DNA of 64,000 nt from Chamaecyparis obtusa (taxonomy: Eukaryota; Streptophyta; Pinopsida; Cupressales; Cupressaceae). Position 1 is the first letter of the stretch, and the number at the start of each line of letters is the position of its first letter. Location: the NCBI GenBank assembly GCA_027943335.1, contig BSBK01002925.1:310001-374000 (forward strand), in the 5' to 3' direction. This document shows, one piece after another, positions 33,231 to 44,246 of the stretch. The position numbers and the translations under genes are program-made. The notes under the pieces were generated by a model. That model had not been told where the DNA came from and made no database searches. It saw nothing but the letters and a program-made list of their open reading frames with translations.

Positions 33231-34521
33231 ATGGATATGGATCAACTTCAGAAGAATCTTGGAGAAGCTCTTGAAAAGATTGATATGCTTACTAATGAAA
33301 GAAACTCTTTAAGAAGAAAGTATGAAGATGCAAAGAATGCTATACACAAATTAAAAGGTAAGATTGAAGATCTAAAATCTAAAAAGAAATCTGATATTCT
33401 TGTTGAAGATTGTGATGAATTAGAAAAAGAAAATGAGATCCTTAAGCATGAGCTGAAGATAGTAAATATAAAGCTTAGTATGAAAGATGGAAATTTGAGA
33501 TCTGATAATGAAAAATTGAAAATTGAGAATGAAGATCTAAGATCAAGACTTGAAAAGGTAACATCTGAATCTGAAAAAGTAAAAGTGTAGTATGTGGAAC
33601 TTGAGAAGTATAATAAAATTGTGAAAGGTGAATTAACTCAATCTAAACAACAACTTGAAAGGCTATATTCTAATAGTGATAGGACTTAAAAAAAAATTTC
33701 TTTTGGAGAACCATTCTTTGGTAAGACTGGATTTGGATTTAGTATGTTTACAACAAATCATGAAAGTAAGAAGCCAGATCTTAAGACATCTGAAAGTATG
33801 GAGGAAATGAAGCTAGATGAGAACACATTGGAAGATCCACCTAAAGAAGAACCACCTAGAGAGAAAGAAGAATCAAAGCAAGAAGAATCAAAATAGGAAG
33901 AATCATCTAAAGGTATGCAAAGAGAATTCAAAGGTAGATGTTTTGCTTGAAATAATATTGGACACATGAAGAAAGATTGCACAGGTAAGCAATTTAAACC
34001 TCTTAATGGACATTGTTATAATTGTCATGGTTTTGGACATAGAGCTAATGAATGTAGAAGACCTAAAGTAATTTTGAATAATTATGATAATAGAATGATT
34101 GGGAATACTAACAATGCAGATAAGAGATCTATTGAAGAAATGAATAAAAGAAAAGTGGTAGTATGTTTTAGATGCAACAAAGTAGGACATATTGCTAGAA
34201 ATTACAGGTCATAGATTAACCAAGAAGGATAGAGATTTGGAAACAATGGAATCATTTGTCAAATATGCAACAAGTTTGGACACTTAGCAAGAGTTTTCAG
34301 AATGAACAATGGAGGTTATCATCATAACCCTAACCCTAGGAACAATGCAAGAAGGAATGAAAATGCAGGAAACAAAGAGAAAGGTTGTTGTAGCAATAAA
34401 GATGACGTAAAATTTGATAAAGGCACAAATCAAGGAGGTATATTCAGCACTAAAAGTAGTTAGGAAGGTAATGTAACTGATGGTAAGGATGACTCTTTAC
34501 CCGACCCTTCTTTAAGTACTT
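33231..34521 (+). pseudogene. Element N ORF1: coiled coil plus four zinc knuckles (Gag-like)
   Basis: Frame 3 throughout. First in-frame ATG at 33231 (MDMDQLQKNLG). Residues 1-120 form a strong Leu/Lys/Glu coiled coil, followed by a very acidic and Lys-rich linker (33790-33900). Four knuckles follow: CFA-stop-NNIGHMKKDC (second Cys lost to TGA near 33949), CYNCHGFGHRANEC (intact), CFRCNKVGHIARNY (last Cys to Tyr) and CQICNKFGHLARVF (last Cys to Phe). Stops at 33588, about 33687, 33894, 33949, 34212 and 34230 break it, but no frameshift is seen. It is probably the RNA-binding structural protein of the element; a conventional copia gag core was not found. Confidence 0.75.
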
Positions 34522-34952
34522 AAATTATGTAAGTTTTTGTAGTTTAAGACTTAGGATTAGTGTAGATTAGGAATTTGAATGAGTTAAGTTTTGTGCAGTT
34601 AGATATAGGTTTTTTATGTTGTACTAATGCTATGGTTAAGTGTGCAAAATAAAATATTGTGTTTTTCGAGGTCGGAAAAAAGTTTTACGGTTGCAAGTTT
34701 GCAGAATCAACTTTTTGAGATTTTAGCGGCAAAATGAATGAATGCGATGTCAGGTCAAGTTAATGTGAAGTGTTATAAGGTTGAAATCAAAATTATCATG
34801 ATTACAAAGTGATTGAAAAGAGATTTGAAAGAAGAAAAAGTGAGTTGAGGATGGTTTGAAGAAGTTTGGAAGCAGTTTGCAGCGCCGATCATACTGAAAC
34901 CCTAGATTTGCAAAGTTGAGGTAATTTTTTTTATCTTTAATCAGTTGATAAG
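34522..34952 (+). other. Element N ORF1-ORF2 spacer
   Basis: About 430 bp with no coding signal. It contains AAACCCTAG at 34897-34905, 48 nt before the ORF2 ATG, and purine-rich sequence resembling a plant 5' leader. D and E have spacers of about 370-430 bp with the same box. Confidence 0.6.
34897..34905 (+). promoter_or_regulatory. AAACCCTAG box upstream of N ORF2
   Basis: Telo-box-like element in the setting ACTGAAACCCTAGATTTGC. Its placement before ORF2 is shared by D (26920-26928) and E (56282-56290). It suggests ORF2 may have its own promoter or leader; this is inference. Confidence 0.55.
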
Positions 34953-37900
34953 ATGGATATTTCTATGGTTCATAATGTTAAGGATAAGAATAGACCTAAT
35001 ATTAAGAAAGAACTAGTATAACTAGCTGAAATTGATGATAGACTAGCACTATCATTTGTACCAGACGGAGTATTACACATTGAGAATGTTAAAGGATATT
35101 TAGGTTGCAAGTTTGAAACCTTGGGAGATGCAAATTTTAGTGATGATTACAAGAAATTGTATAATCAAGACATGTTACTTAAACCAGCTTATGGGCACCT
35201 AGAGAACAATGAAATTATCAATTATTCCATGAAGTATGAATTTAATGATGAGGAATGTACCAAGATCATTTTAAGTAGAATCCACAATGGGAAATTCTAG
35301 ATGGAGGATAGAGTTATTGATATAACTGCTGACCTAATTCATGATGTTACTAGATTATCAGAAGTTGGAGAGATTCCACTGAATGAAAAGAACATGAGAA
35401 AGATTGTCTTAGACAACACTGGATCTAGTTATAATGGTAGAGGAATTACAATAAGTAAGATTAAGCAAGATGATGTTAGGTACCTTTGCAAGATCCTAAC
35501 AACTAAATTCTATGGTAGTTCAAGGGAAGATGACATGGATGTAGGAATGGTTCATGTAGCTTCTCTTATGTGTATTGAGAAGAAACAAGTAGACCTATGT
35601 GAAATTCTAAAAATTTAGTTATTTGAGAATTTAGAAAAGATTAAGAAGGCTAAGTACACACATTTTAGGTTTTCATCTTTGATAACCTATATGTTTTTCC
35701 ATATTTTGTGAAGATTTCCTTACATAGTTGACTAGAGTGACAATGTGAACACAATGGAAATAATAAACTCAGTCTACATGAAGCACCTAATTGATAAAGT
35801 CAATGACAGTGTGAAGCTTGTATTGAAGACTTTTCAGAATATTGTTAAGAACAGATCAAGGATTCCTCAATCCTTAGTTGAAAAGCATAAAGATGACATT
35901 TGTTTTATGGTAGACACTGATTTCACCTACATTGAAGTAGTTGAGCCTAGAATGAAATTCATAAACCCTCTTGGCTATGAAGTATCTGAAGAAGAAATAG
36001 TAAGATATGTGAATAGACTGTTAAAGTTTGAGTTGGATGGTCATGCAAATAGGTTTGGAACCTATGAAGAGAATTTCAACTCTGTAATAAGTTTGAAAGA
36101 AAAGAAGAAATCTAGTAGGAGAGTTGAATCTGCTATGAAGAAAATACTGAAAGAATCAAGTATGTCAAGTCATGAGTTTGACATAGTTAAGAAGACTGCA
36201 GAAGCCTTGAAGCAAAGTGAAAATCTTGTAGTTCCACCTGTGGCATCTAGTGCAGACCCTACTAATCCTATTATAGTAAAGGTAAAAGTTGAAGTACCTA
36301 AAAAAGATGAAGGAGAAAAATCCTTTTCTCCTATTCCTAGAAAAAGTGTAAAAGTGAGTGCAACAGGACCCAGCAAGAGATAGAAAGTGATTGCACCACC
36401 TGTACCTAGAAAAGTAATAGTAATTAAAGATGATGATGAAGTTTCAATCAAGAAGAAAACTTGGAAACTAAGAATTGAAAGAGTTAATGAAGATATATTG
36501 CAGCATGGAGACTTCACTAAGATAAATAAATTCTATGATCTATATGGATCATTTGACAGATTGAATTTTGAAAATGCAATGATTACACATATGATTTTGA
36601 TAGATAAGAAACTTAGCACTATTCATGGTAAGATCCCAGAAGATTTGTATAAAAAACTTGTGAATAGAAAAAAGAGAGCACAATAAGAGGACATAAAGAT
36701 GAGAGAAAATGTAATCAGACAGTTCTATGAAGTTGAGGATGAAGATCATTTGAAGAGAATCTTGAAGCCTCTTGGAAATTTATTGAGAACTAAGAGAAGA
36801 ACAATTCTTATAATGGGAGGCAAAAAGGAGGAAGTACAAAAAGAGACTAAGAAAGCAGTAATGCAAGTTCTTGCAGATATAGTTGCAAGAAAGCATGTTC
36901 AATCAGATCCTCAATAGAAGAAATCAAAGGAACAACATGCAGAGGAAGTTGGTATTGAAGAAGTCCCATCTTCTTCACATATCAATATTGGAAAAGAATC
37001 AATGGACATTGAAGGAACCAAAGTGACACTAGAGTCAGATGATGTAGTATTTCATGATGTAGGAAACATTATTAAAAATTTGGCTTTAGAAGAGCAAGAG
37101 AAGGTTATAGAATCAGAAAAGGATACAGAGGCAGTGGAAGCACCAGCTATATCAGAATCAGTTCCAGCAGAGAAGATAGTTAAAGGTAAACAAATTTTCA
37201 TAGAGGTCACTACCCCTAGTGTACCTGATAGTAAGAAGAGACAAATTGGTTCAATTTTTGAAGACCTTGGAAAAGAGGTTGAAGATGATGATCAGCTTGA
37301 GTTCATTACATCTCTTAATAAAATTATTGGAAAGAATAAGAAGGTGAAGGACCTTGAAGGCAAAGTTAGAGTTATGACAGAGAAACTTGAGAGTGTGATC
37401 AGCACTAAGGTAATTAAATCAGATCCACTTGAGAAAGCTAAAATGGTAATAAACTCTTTTGACTCTAAATTTTCTAGCTTAAAGGATATTGCTAGAATAA
37501 AAGTTTAGGAAGCCTATGAAGCAGAAATGCAACAAAATTTAAGTGTAAATATTTGAAATGATATTGGTAATTTGGATGTATGCATAAAGAATTTGAGGAA
37601 ACATTTTGAGACTGGAAAGAGTTTTTATATACAATGCACAAAATTAGAAATCCTAATAGCTGAAGAAGATAAGAAGATCAAAGAGAAGATAGATGCAATT
37701 ACAGCCGAAATAAACACCTTGACAAGCCCAAATGTAAAGATAAGCTCCGTGGAGAAGATCATAAGGAAGTTAAATGATGAAATTGGAATGTTAGCAGAGG
37801 AGAAGAATAGGAAGATGATCATGATTAACATCTTGAGAGAGCATGTCTCAATCAAGACCTTAATTTTTGAAGACCAAATTGAGCAGTGTCTTTCAGCAAA

Positions 37901-38075
37901 GACATCTTTTCAGAAGTTTAGCTTTAATTCCCTGCAAGCTTGTCAGATAGCAACATATAGATTGAGTACTCTACTCAATGTTGCTAAATCCATCAGGAAG
38001 ATATGGGAGAAATATTTTGAATCATGGAAGTCAGAGTTTGGTGACTCTGTTGCAAGCCTAACATCTTTGCAATAG
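34953..38075 (+). pseudogene. Element N ORF2: about 1040-residue unknown protein
   Basis: Frame 3 from ATG 34953 (MDISMVHNV) to TAG 38073 with no frameshift in 3.1 kb. Ten internal stops: TAA 35019, 36684; TAG 35298, 35616, 35733, 36381, 36915, 37506; TGA 35709, 37554. The N-terminal region has the family block SRIHNGKF...ITADLIHDVTRLS; the stop at 35298 falls where D and E have Trp. A mid region (FYDLYGSFDRLN, LKPLGNLLRTKRR) aligns with D and E. Acidic and Pro/Lys-rich linkers lie near 36200-36400 and 37000-37250, and a predicted coiled-coil C-terminus near 37640-37850. No signal peptide, membrane segment, protease, RT or nuclease motif is apparent. Function unknown. Confidence 0.75.
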
Positions 38076-38138
38076 CTGATAACAAGGTATCAAGTTTTTA
38101 TTGAAATTTTTGTACACCCTATCTTTGTCATTATTGTC

Positions 38139-38150
38139 AAAGGGGGAGAG
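38139..38150 (+). other. Extra polypurine tract inside N
   Basis: AAAGGGGGAGAG preceded by GTCATTATTGTC, nearly repeating the true tract at 38320-38331 (preceded by GCCACCAATGAC). A third GGGGGAG is at 38192. These could be internal plus-strand start sites or relics of a duplicated 3' end. Confidence 0.6.
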
Positions 38151-38319
38151 ATAGCAGAAAATTGATAATATGTTGAGGAAGGATACTCATAGGGGGAGCT
38201 ATTCTATGGAGTACAATATTGTATATGTGTTGTATAACATTTGGCCACAATTTTGTGTAAATGTTTTGAAGTTTTGTTTGCACACTTAGCCAATTTTCCC
38301 ATATGTTGCCACCAATGAC

Positions 38320-38331
38320 AAAGGGGGAGAT
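38320..38331 (+). other. Polypurine tract of element N
   Basis: AAAGGGGGAGAT directly before TGTTGG of the 3' LTR. Confidence 0.93.
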
Positions 38332-39345
38332 TGTTGGCAATTTGGCTAATGTGGATGCATAGATGTTGTCATTATGGAAACATATGATCTCTATTAAGAG
38401 TGCATAATCTAGAATGCAAGTATGGCAAGTTGAAGGAAGAAATTGTCTAAGTATGGATACAGTGATCCTGACAGAGCACTCGATGAAGATTTAGTTGGCG
38501 ATGTCCACTGGAGAAATATATTTTTTTGTGTAGTTAACTGAAGCTTCTATAGAGTATGAGGATACCCCATCTTAGTGTGCATAAAGTTTGGAGCAGTACA
38601 GATGAAGTTATTCAAAGTTTACTGAAGACAGTTTTGCAGACAAAATAGTTTTGGAGACAGTATTAGCGAAAGAGTTAAGGGATTATTTTTGCTTGTCAAA
38701 ATAATGACTTAACATTATGAAGGGATGACATCCAAGATTTTTACCCTTGGATAAAGATTTTGGAAGCTAACCATATAAATTTATTACCTCTAATAACTCA
38801 TATATTAGGCATACTTTAAATGTAATGATAATGATGTTTTTTGTAAAAAGAAAGAAAAGGATAACTTGTGAAAGTTGTATATTGTGATAGCAGCAAAGGC
38901 TATTGATGCAAAGTTGTAAGCAGTACCATATTATAGTCAGAAACATTTTGTATTACCTATTTAGACAGTGAGCTCAGTTGGTGATCAGGTTTTGTAATCT
39001 AACTCCTAATAGGTTTAAGGCTTCTAACAAGGCCTAAAGTCCTTTAACCAGGACAGATCTACTATATATTGTAAATCGACTCTTAATAGGGTCCAATATC
39101 CCTAACAAGATACTTTTGATTAGTGATCTTTGTGGGTACCATTGCCACCGAGGTTTTCCCTTGGCCAGGGTTTCCTCGAGAACATATCATGTGTTATGAG
39201 TTCTTTCTATTTACTACTATGTTTGTTAATCAACTTGATAATTTTTGTATGCACTAAAGTAATCTGTTATATCCATAAGTGGGTAAAAGTAAAAGTTTGT
39301 GAAATAATGATTCACCCCCCCTCTTAGTATTTCCTATTTCTAACA
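38332..39345 (+). repeat. Element N 3' LTR
   Basis: 1014 bp, TGTTGGCAATTTGG to CCTATTTCTAACA, followed by attta (39346-39350). Confidence 0.93.
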
Positions 39346-39350
39346 ATTTA

Positions 39351-40160
39351 AAGATATTATTTTGGAATAAAAGTTTGATTTAATAATTGATTAACCCATA
39401 AATCAATTGTTTTATTTTTAAAATCAGTTAAGTTGGAAATAAATCACTTTATTTATTTATTTAATTCATAATTATTATGCACATTCAAAAAGCAGTTAAA
39501 CTTGAAATCAAAAAATCAATTGAAGTTGTTTTAAAAATAAACTCAACTCCGATTTAAGTTAAAAAGCTATTTTTGCATGCTTTTACATGATTTTGTGAAT
39601 TAATTATCTTTTATTCTTTGATAAACTCAAAAATCAAACTGAGTTTATTTGAGTGATTTATGGCTTTTTTCCATGCATCCCCAAAGCCCTGGATTTCTAT
39701 AAAATCAAGGCTCAGCTCTTCAATCTCATATCTCATAATTTTGCAAACTTATGCTGGCGAATTGGTATTTGAAGAATTGAAGCCTCTTTGCGAATCAACA
39801 ACTTTGTGAGATCATTCATATTTTAGCATATCATTGTTAGATTAATTGTATTGCATATCAATTTTTCATATAGATTAGATTCATATCAGAATTTTTCATC
39901 ATTATTGCATCTAAAATCCAAAAATAATAGATTAATTTGCATCCAATTCCTATCTAGATTTTGCATTCAAATCCTTTGTTTAGGTGTTGTCAAGGTCACT
40001 GATCTTGGTCCAATCTGAGAATACATACTTGCATCTATTAGAAGGCAGTAAATCACCTCGTTAGTTTAGTTTTCAATTACTTGCACAATTTTGATTTTAG
40101 CTAACCTCTAATGTTTTACTGAAGTGTTGTGTCTACAGATAGGTACAAAATTCACACACA
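39351..40160 (+). repeat. B2 5' LTR, right part (after N)
   Basis: 810 bp matching 52632-53442. It carries a TATA box (TATAAAAT) at 39698-39705, which matches 52978-52985 in the 3' LTR, and ends with TTCACACACA. Confidence 0.9.
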
Positions 40161-40164
40161 TTTT

Positions 40165-40184
40165 TGGCGCCCACTACGGGGCCC
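40165..40184 (+). other. Primer-binding site of B2
   Basis: TGGCGCCCACTACGGGGCCC starts five bases after the LTR. It closely resembles the complement of a plant tRNA-Lys 3' end (TGGCGCCCACCGTGGGGC), a site used by many Tat-type elements. Confidence 0.8.
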
Positions 40185-40259
40185 TAAAATGGGTTTCCAT
40201 TCAATTTATATCATCTTCTTGTCATTTTATATTCCAAGCTATGATTTTTTAATTTCTAT

Positions 40260-42010
40260 CTGTATAGTTGTCGTATGAGTTTTGTTAGAAACTCATACCA
40301 GGAGATACCCACTATCGTACAATAGTTTATTTGATCAAGGATCATATCGCCAGGATCATAGTGTCATTTGGAATATATATTATTGTATGATCTGGTACCA
40401 AGTGTCGTACGAGTTTCTAGACTATCATCTGGTGGGTGACCCACTGTCATACGAGTTTTAGTGCTTGGTTTCAATTGTCATTTCACTTTTTTAGGTAGTT
40501 TTCTAGATTTTTTTTTCTGATTTGGACTAACAGCTAACATTGATGATTGAAATTTGCTATTGCTAATTGATTTTTGTTGATTTTGATTGGGAAAAAGAAC
40601 AAGAATTGCTAAAAATTAGGTAAGAATCTACTAAGCACGTTGTGAGGAATTCAGGTAATATTTTCAATGATAACATTTCAATTTGGATTAAAAAGAACTC
40701 TTGCATGTCAGGCTTGTGTGACCTTTATTTCTTTCATATCACATATTTCATTTTGGGCTATAAAAATGAACATAGATTTTCTTTTCAGCATCTTTATTAC
40801 ACATAGTAAATAGGCCCTATGAACACTATTCATGGCTCTTGAGAGAGTGGGTTTCCAGTGAAACTCTTCTTAATGAAGGAACCCTTATAGGTAGGGAGGA
40901 TACTGAGAGAGTCTTATGTTCTACTAGATTTGTGCATCTTCAGCTTCTGATTGATACATTCTCTCTCTAGAGAGGTTCATAGATCATGAGTGGTTGACAT
41001 CATAGATCTTTGTGAGATAATCTTGGTCTTAGCATGTCAAATTAATCTGTCTTCTTTGTTTGGGTTAAAAGTGAAAAGGCTAGAGGATTATGCTCTACTC
41101 CCTTTTTGGGTAGTACCAGAAACTTAGATCCTTGAATCTGGAACTAGTCTCCATGTGGTATATTTTGTGAGTCACCTTTAGAGAGGGTTAACCATAGTGG
41201 ACATTCCCTTAATTGGGTCAACCACATTGATAGAACCTCAAGCAATAATAGTCATTTTCACCATAGTAGTGACAACCTCTATATAAATGTCCTTGTGGAA
41301 GAAATCTCCATAGGTGTGGTCTCTTGTTGGGCTGTAAAATCTCCTTAGTAGATCCTAAAGATTAAGTTCTCAGACTATGTCAAAACCCCAGTGCATCTGG
41401 ATTGGAGTTTTCCCTCTTGAGATCATAAAAGTTGTAGAGTTAGACCATTATTTAAAACCCTAGTGAGGCCAAGTCTTCATTTTTCTAAGAATATGTGCTT
41501 TATTACAAAACATTTTGGAACATACACTATTAGCACTCCTAGGGATTAGCATAATTAAGTCACTTGATTGTTCATGTGCATGGTTTCTTTGTCCCCTATT
41601 CATTATTTTCAGACATGCTTGGAATCACTTGCTTGATGTTTTGCATGCTTGTTTATCTATCTAGTTACTAAGAATGAATCAATCCGCTACAATCTTCAAA
41701 TCTGGACAGACAATTTTGTGAACAATTTGAAACTAAAAATCTAAAAAATTGTAAAATTTGATTTCAAACACCTTTTTGGAGTCAACAGTCATTTTGTAAA
41801 GTCAGAAAGTCATCTGAATTTCAACTATTGTCATTTCAGAACTCTCAGATTATCGTATGGTATATGGTACATTATCGTATGAGTTTTGTTGCTAGTTAAT
41901 TCAAAAAAAAAAAAATTCCTGCAATCAACTATCGTGCAAGTTTTGCAATAGTCATATAATTTTTTCAATTGTGTTTCATGCTATACCCACTGTCATACGA
42001 GCTTGTAGAA
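40260..42010 (+). repeat. Dispersed leader repeats (CTRTCRTAYGAGTTTT) in B2
   Basis: About ten degenerate copies of a motif like CTGTCATACGAGTTTT occur in two clusters, 40265-40480 and 41845-42010 (for example at 40267, 40401, 40442, 41871, 41928 and 41991). The middle (40500-41840) has no recognisable gene. Position parallels the unrelated repeat array in the B1 leader. Confidence 0.6.
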
Positions 42011-42456
42011 ATTCATTTGGGAAATTTTGAAAAATTGTTAGAAAGTTGTTAGAACTTTCAGAGACCCAGTTTTTCCAGCCTATTTCCAGAATCTGTCAAA
42101 CAAATCACTATGTCAAGAACATATCAACAAATACTGAGAATCCAATCATTTTCCTAAAGTGGCCTTTTGAATCCGATTTATCTTTCTATTTAATTTATTT
42201 GAGTCTTTATCATCTTGTGTCGAACTCTTTTCATAACTATCAATCTTGAATCAATCATCAAAATGACTAAGTGTTGTAAACTCATGTCCTCTATCTTTTG
42301 GGAATCTACCCATACATCCAAGGCACAGTATCCTTTATTTACATCTAATCCAAGCTTCAATCAATCAAACCTTGACAAGGTTGTGTCATTTGATCTTCTT
42401 GAATCAAATCTTTCTTCAATTGTCTTCATCATATTCTTTTTTTGCACCCAAGGTTA

Positions 42457-44240
42457 ATGGTGGAAACTAGAGCTTTTTCTCACAAGAAATCAAGGGAAGT
42501 ATCTCATACTTTACCTTTGACTCATATCCAAAGTCCAACTCTTGAGAAACTCTATAATTCTAGTCTTTACGAAGATGACGGTCTTGGCAATCTTCGATTA
42601 AAAACTAGTTACATTCCTCCTTCATCAACTCATGGAGGTAATCAACAAACTCCTCATCAATCTATCCCAGGTAGAACTCCCACCATGTCTTGAGTAGGGA
42701 CAAACTTTGGCTCTCAAAGAGGTCAATCTCAACATGGTGTAGGTCAAGAACCCACACTTGAAGAAATTGCTCAATATCAAAATGATCATAACTTCAAATG
42801 AATGATGAAGCATTTCTTGAAAGAGGATAGAGAAGCATACTTTTTACAATTAGCTCATCAAGGAGCTAAACTTCCTCCCAACTTTAATGTTGTAGATATC
42901 ATTACACATGAGGAAGAAACTCCACTCACAACTATGATGAAATAGATGCATGCCATGCAAGTCAAACTTAATAACCTTGAGAAAGAAAAGGAACCCAAGG
43001 AGTTCTCCATGGAGGCCCTATGTCCTTTTCCATTTGACAAAGACCTGTACATGCCACCATTCCCAAAAAGAGTGGAGATGCCTAAATATGATAAGTATGA
43101 TGGACATTTAGATCCTCAAGATCATGTTAGAGAATTTTGTACACAATCTATGGAGTTCATGTATGAACCAACCTATCTTATGCATCTCTTTCCTCAATCT
43201 CTAGGAGGAGTAGCCATTCATTGGTTCTCTAGATTGCCTTCTACTATCAAAATTTTTGAGGAGTTGATCAAATTGTTCTATCAGCAATACTCCTACAACA
43301 TTCAACATGTAGTCACCATGATTGATATATGTAATCTCAAGCAATATCCAGGTGAACCATTCTTGACATTTCTCAAAAGATGGAGGAAGAAATTCTCTCT
43401 ATATGCTAGGCCTATTCAGAAAACTAAGAAATTGGAAATCTTCATCAATAATCTTATCCCAGAGATCAACTACCCTTTACAAATGCAAGATCATACATCT
43501 TTTGATAAGATGGTAGACAATGCAATCAAAATTGAAAAAGTACTTGTGAAAAAAGGAGAAATCACACTTCAAAAGGACAAGTATGAATTAGGATCCAATT
43601 GTAAAGATAAGAACAAAAACTAGAACAAGAATAAAGGCATTGTCATAGATGGTGTTGTTGATACTATCTGTGCCCCATCAAAGGCCCTAGCTTTCAATCT
43701 AACTATTGGCACCCAGGCCATCAAAGCTTTAGAGAAAAAGGCATCTGAACCATCTCAAAAGAAGCTAGAATAAAAATCTTGGTCCTTTGATAATAAATGA
43801 AAGTTCACTCCTCTTGGAGAATATTTAGAATCAGCTCTAAGAACTCTGTTGGCTAATAACATCATCTCTTTTCCTGAGATCCGATAATCAGATCCTGATC
43901 CTAAACCAAAATGGTGGAGAGAGAATGAATTCTATGATTTCCATCAGGGTAAAGGTCACAAAACTAATAACTACTTACGCTTGAAACATACTATTCAAGA
44001 TCTGATTGATAAGGGAGATATCACCATTGGCAATCATAAGAGCAATAATGATCACACAACATTCACAAAACCATTTTTGAAACATGGTCAAGAAGTTTCA
44101 TTTCTTAGCCTAATATGGGGGCAAAGGTCAATTATGCTTACCCTGGAAATAATGTTTTTATCAATATGGTTGAACCTTGTCTCTCTAAGCATTGCAATGT
44201 CATCACAATTATGTGAAGAGATAGAGATCATACTTTAGCT
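42457..44240 (+). pseudogene. gag: B2 gag
   Basis: Start ATG 42457 (MVETRAF), matching B1. Frame 1 with stops at about 42691, 42799, 42943, 43621 and others. The core (MHLFPQSLGGVAIHWF) begins near 43175 and aligns with B1. The region between the start and the core is only about 180 residues and lacks the long Pro/Gln block of B1. Both Cys of the zinc knuckle are gone (FYDFHQGKGH and NNYLRLK at 43930-43980, where B1 has Cys). A frameshift near 44110 moves the reading to frame 3. Particle assembly by this copy is therefore impossible. Confidence 0.85.
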
Positions 44241-44246
44241 AATGTA

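Larger units (their letters stand above)
32147..39345 (+). mobile_element. Element N: complete RT-less two-ORF LTR element
   Basis: 7199-bp element with LTRs of 1013 and 1014 bp (TGTTGGCAA to TTCTAACA), primer site TGGTATCAGAGC, purine tract AAAGGGGGAGAT and target duplication attta (32142-32146 and 39346-39350). The 5.2-kb interior holds only ORF1 (33231-34521) and ORF2 (34953-38075). I searched both frames' translations for RT (YVDD/YLDD/YADD blocks), integrase and copia protease motifs and found none. Its proteins are distant relatives of those of D and E. Confidence 0.93.
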
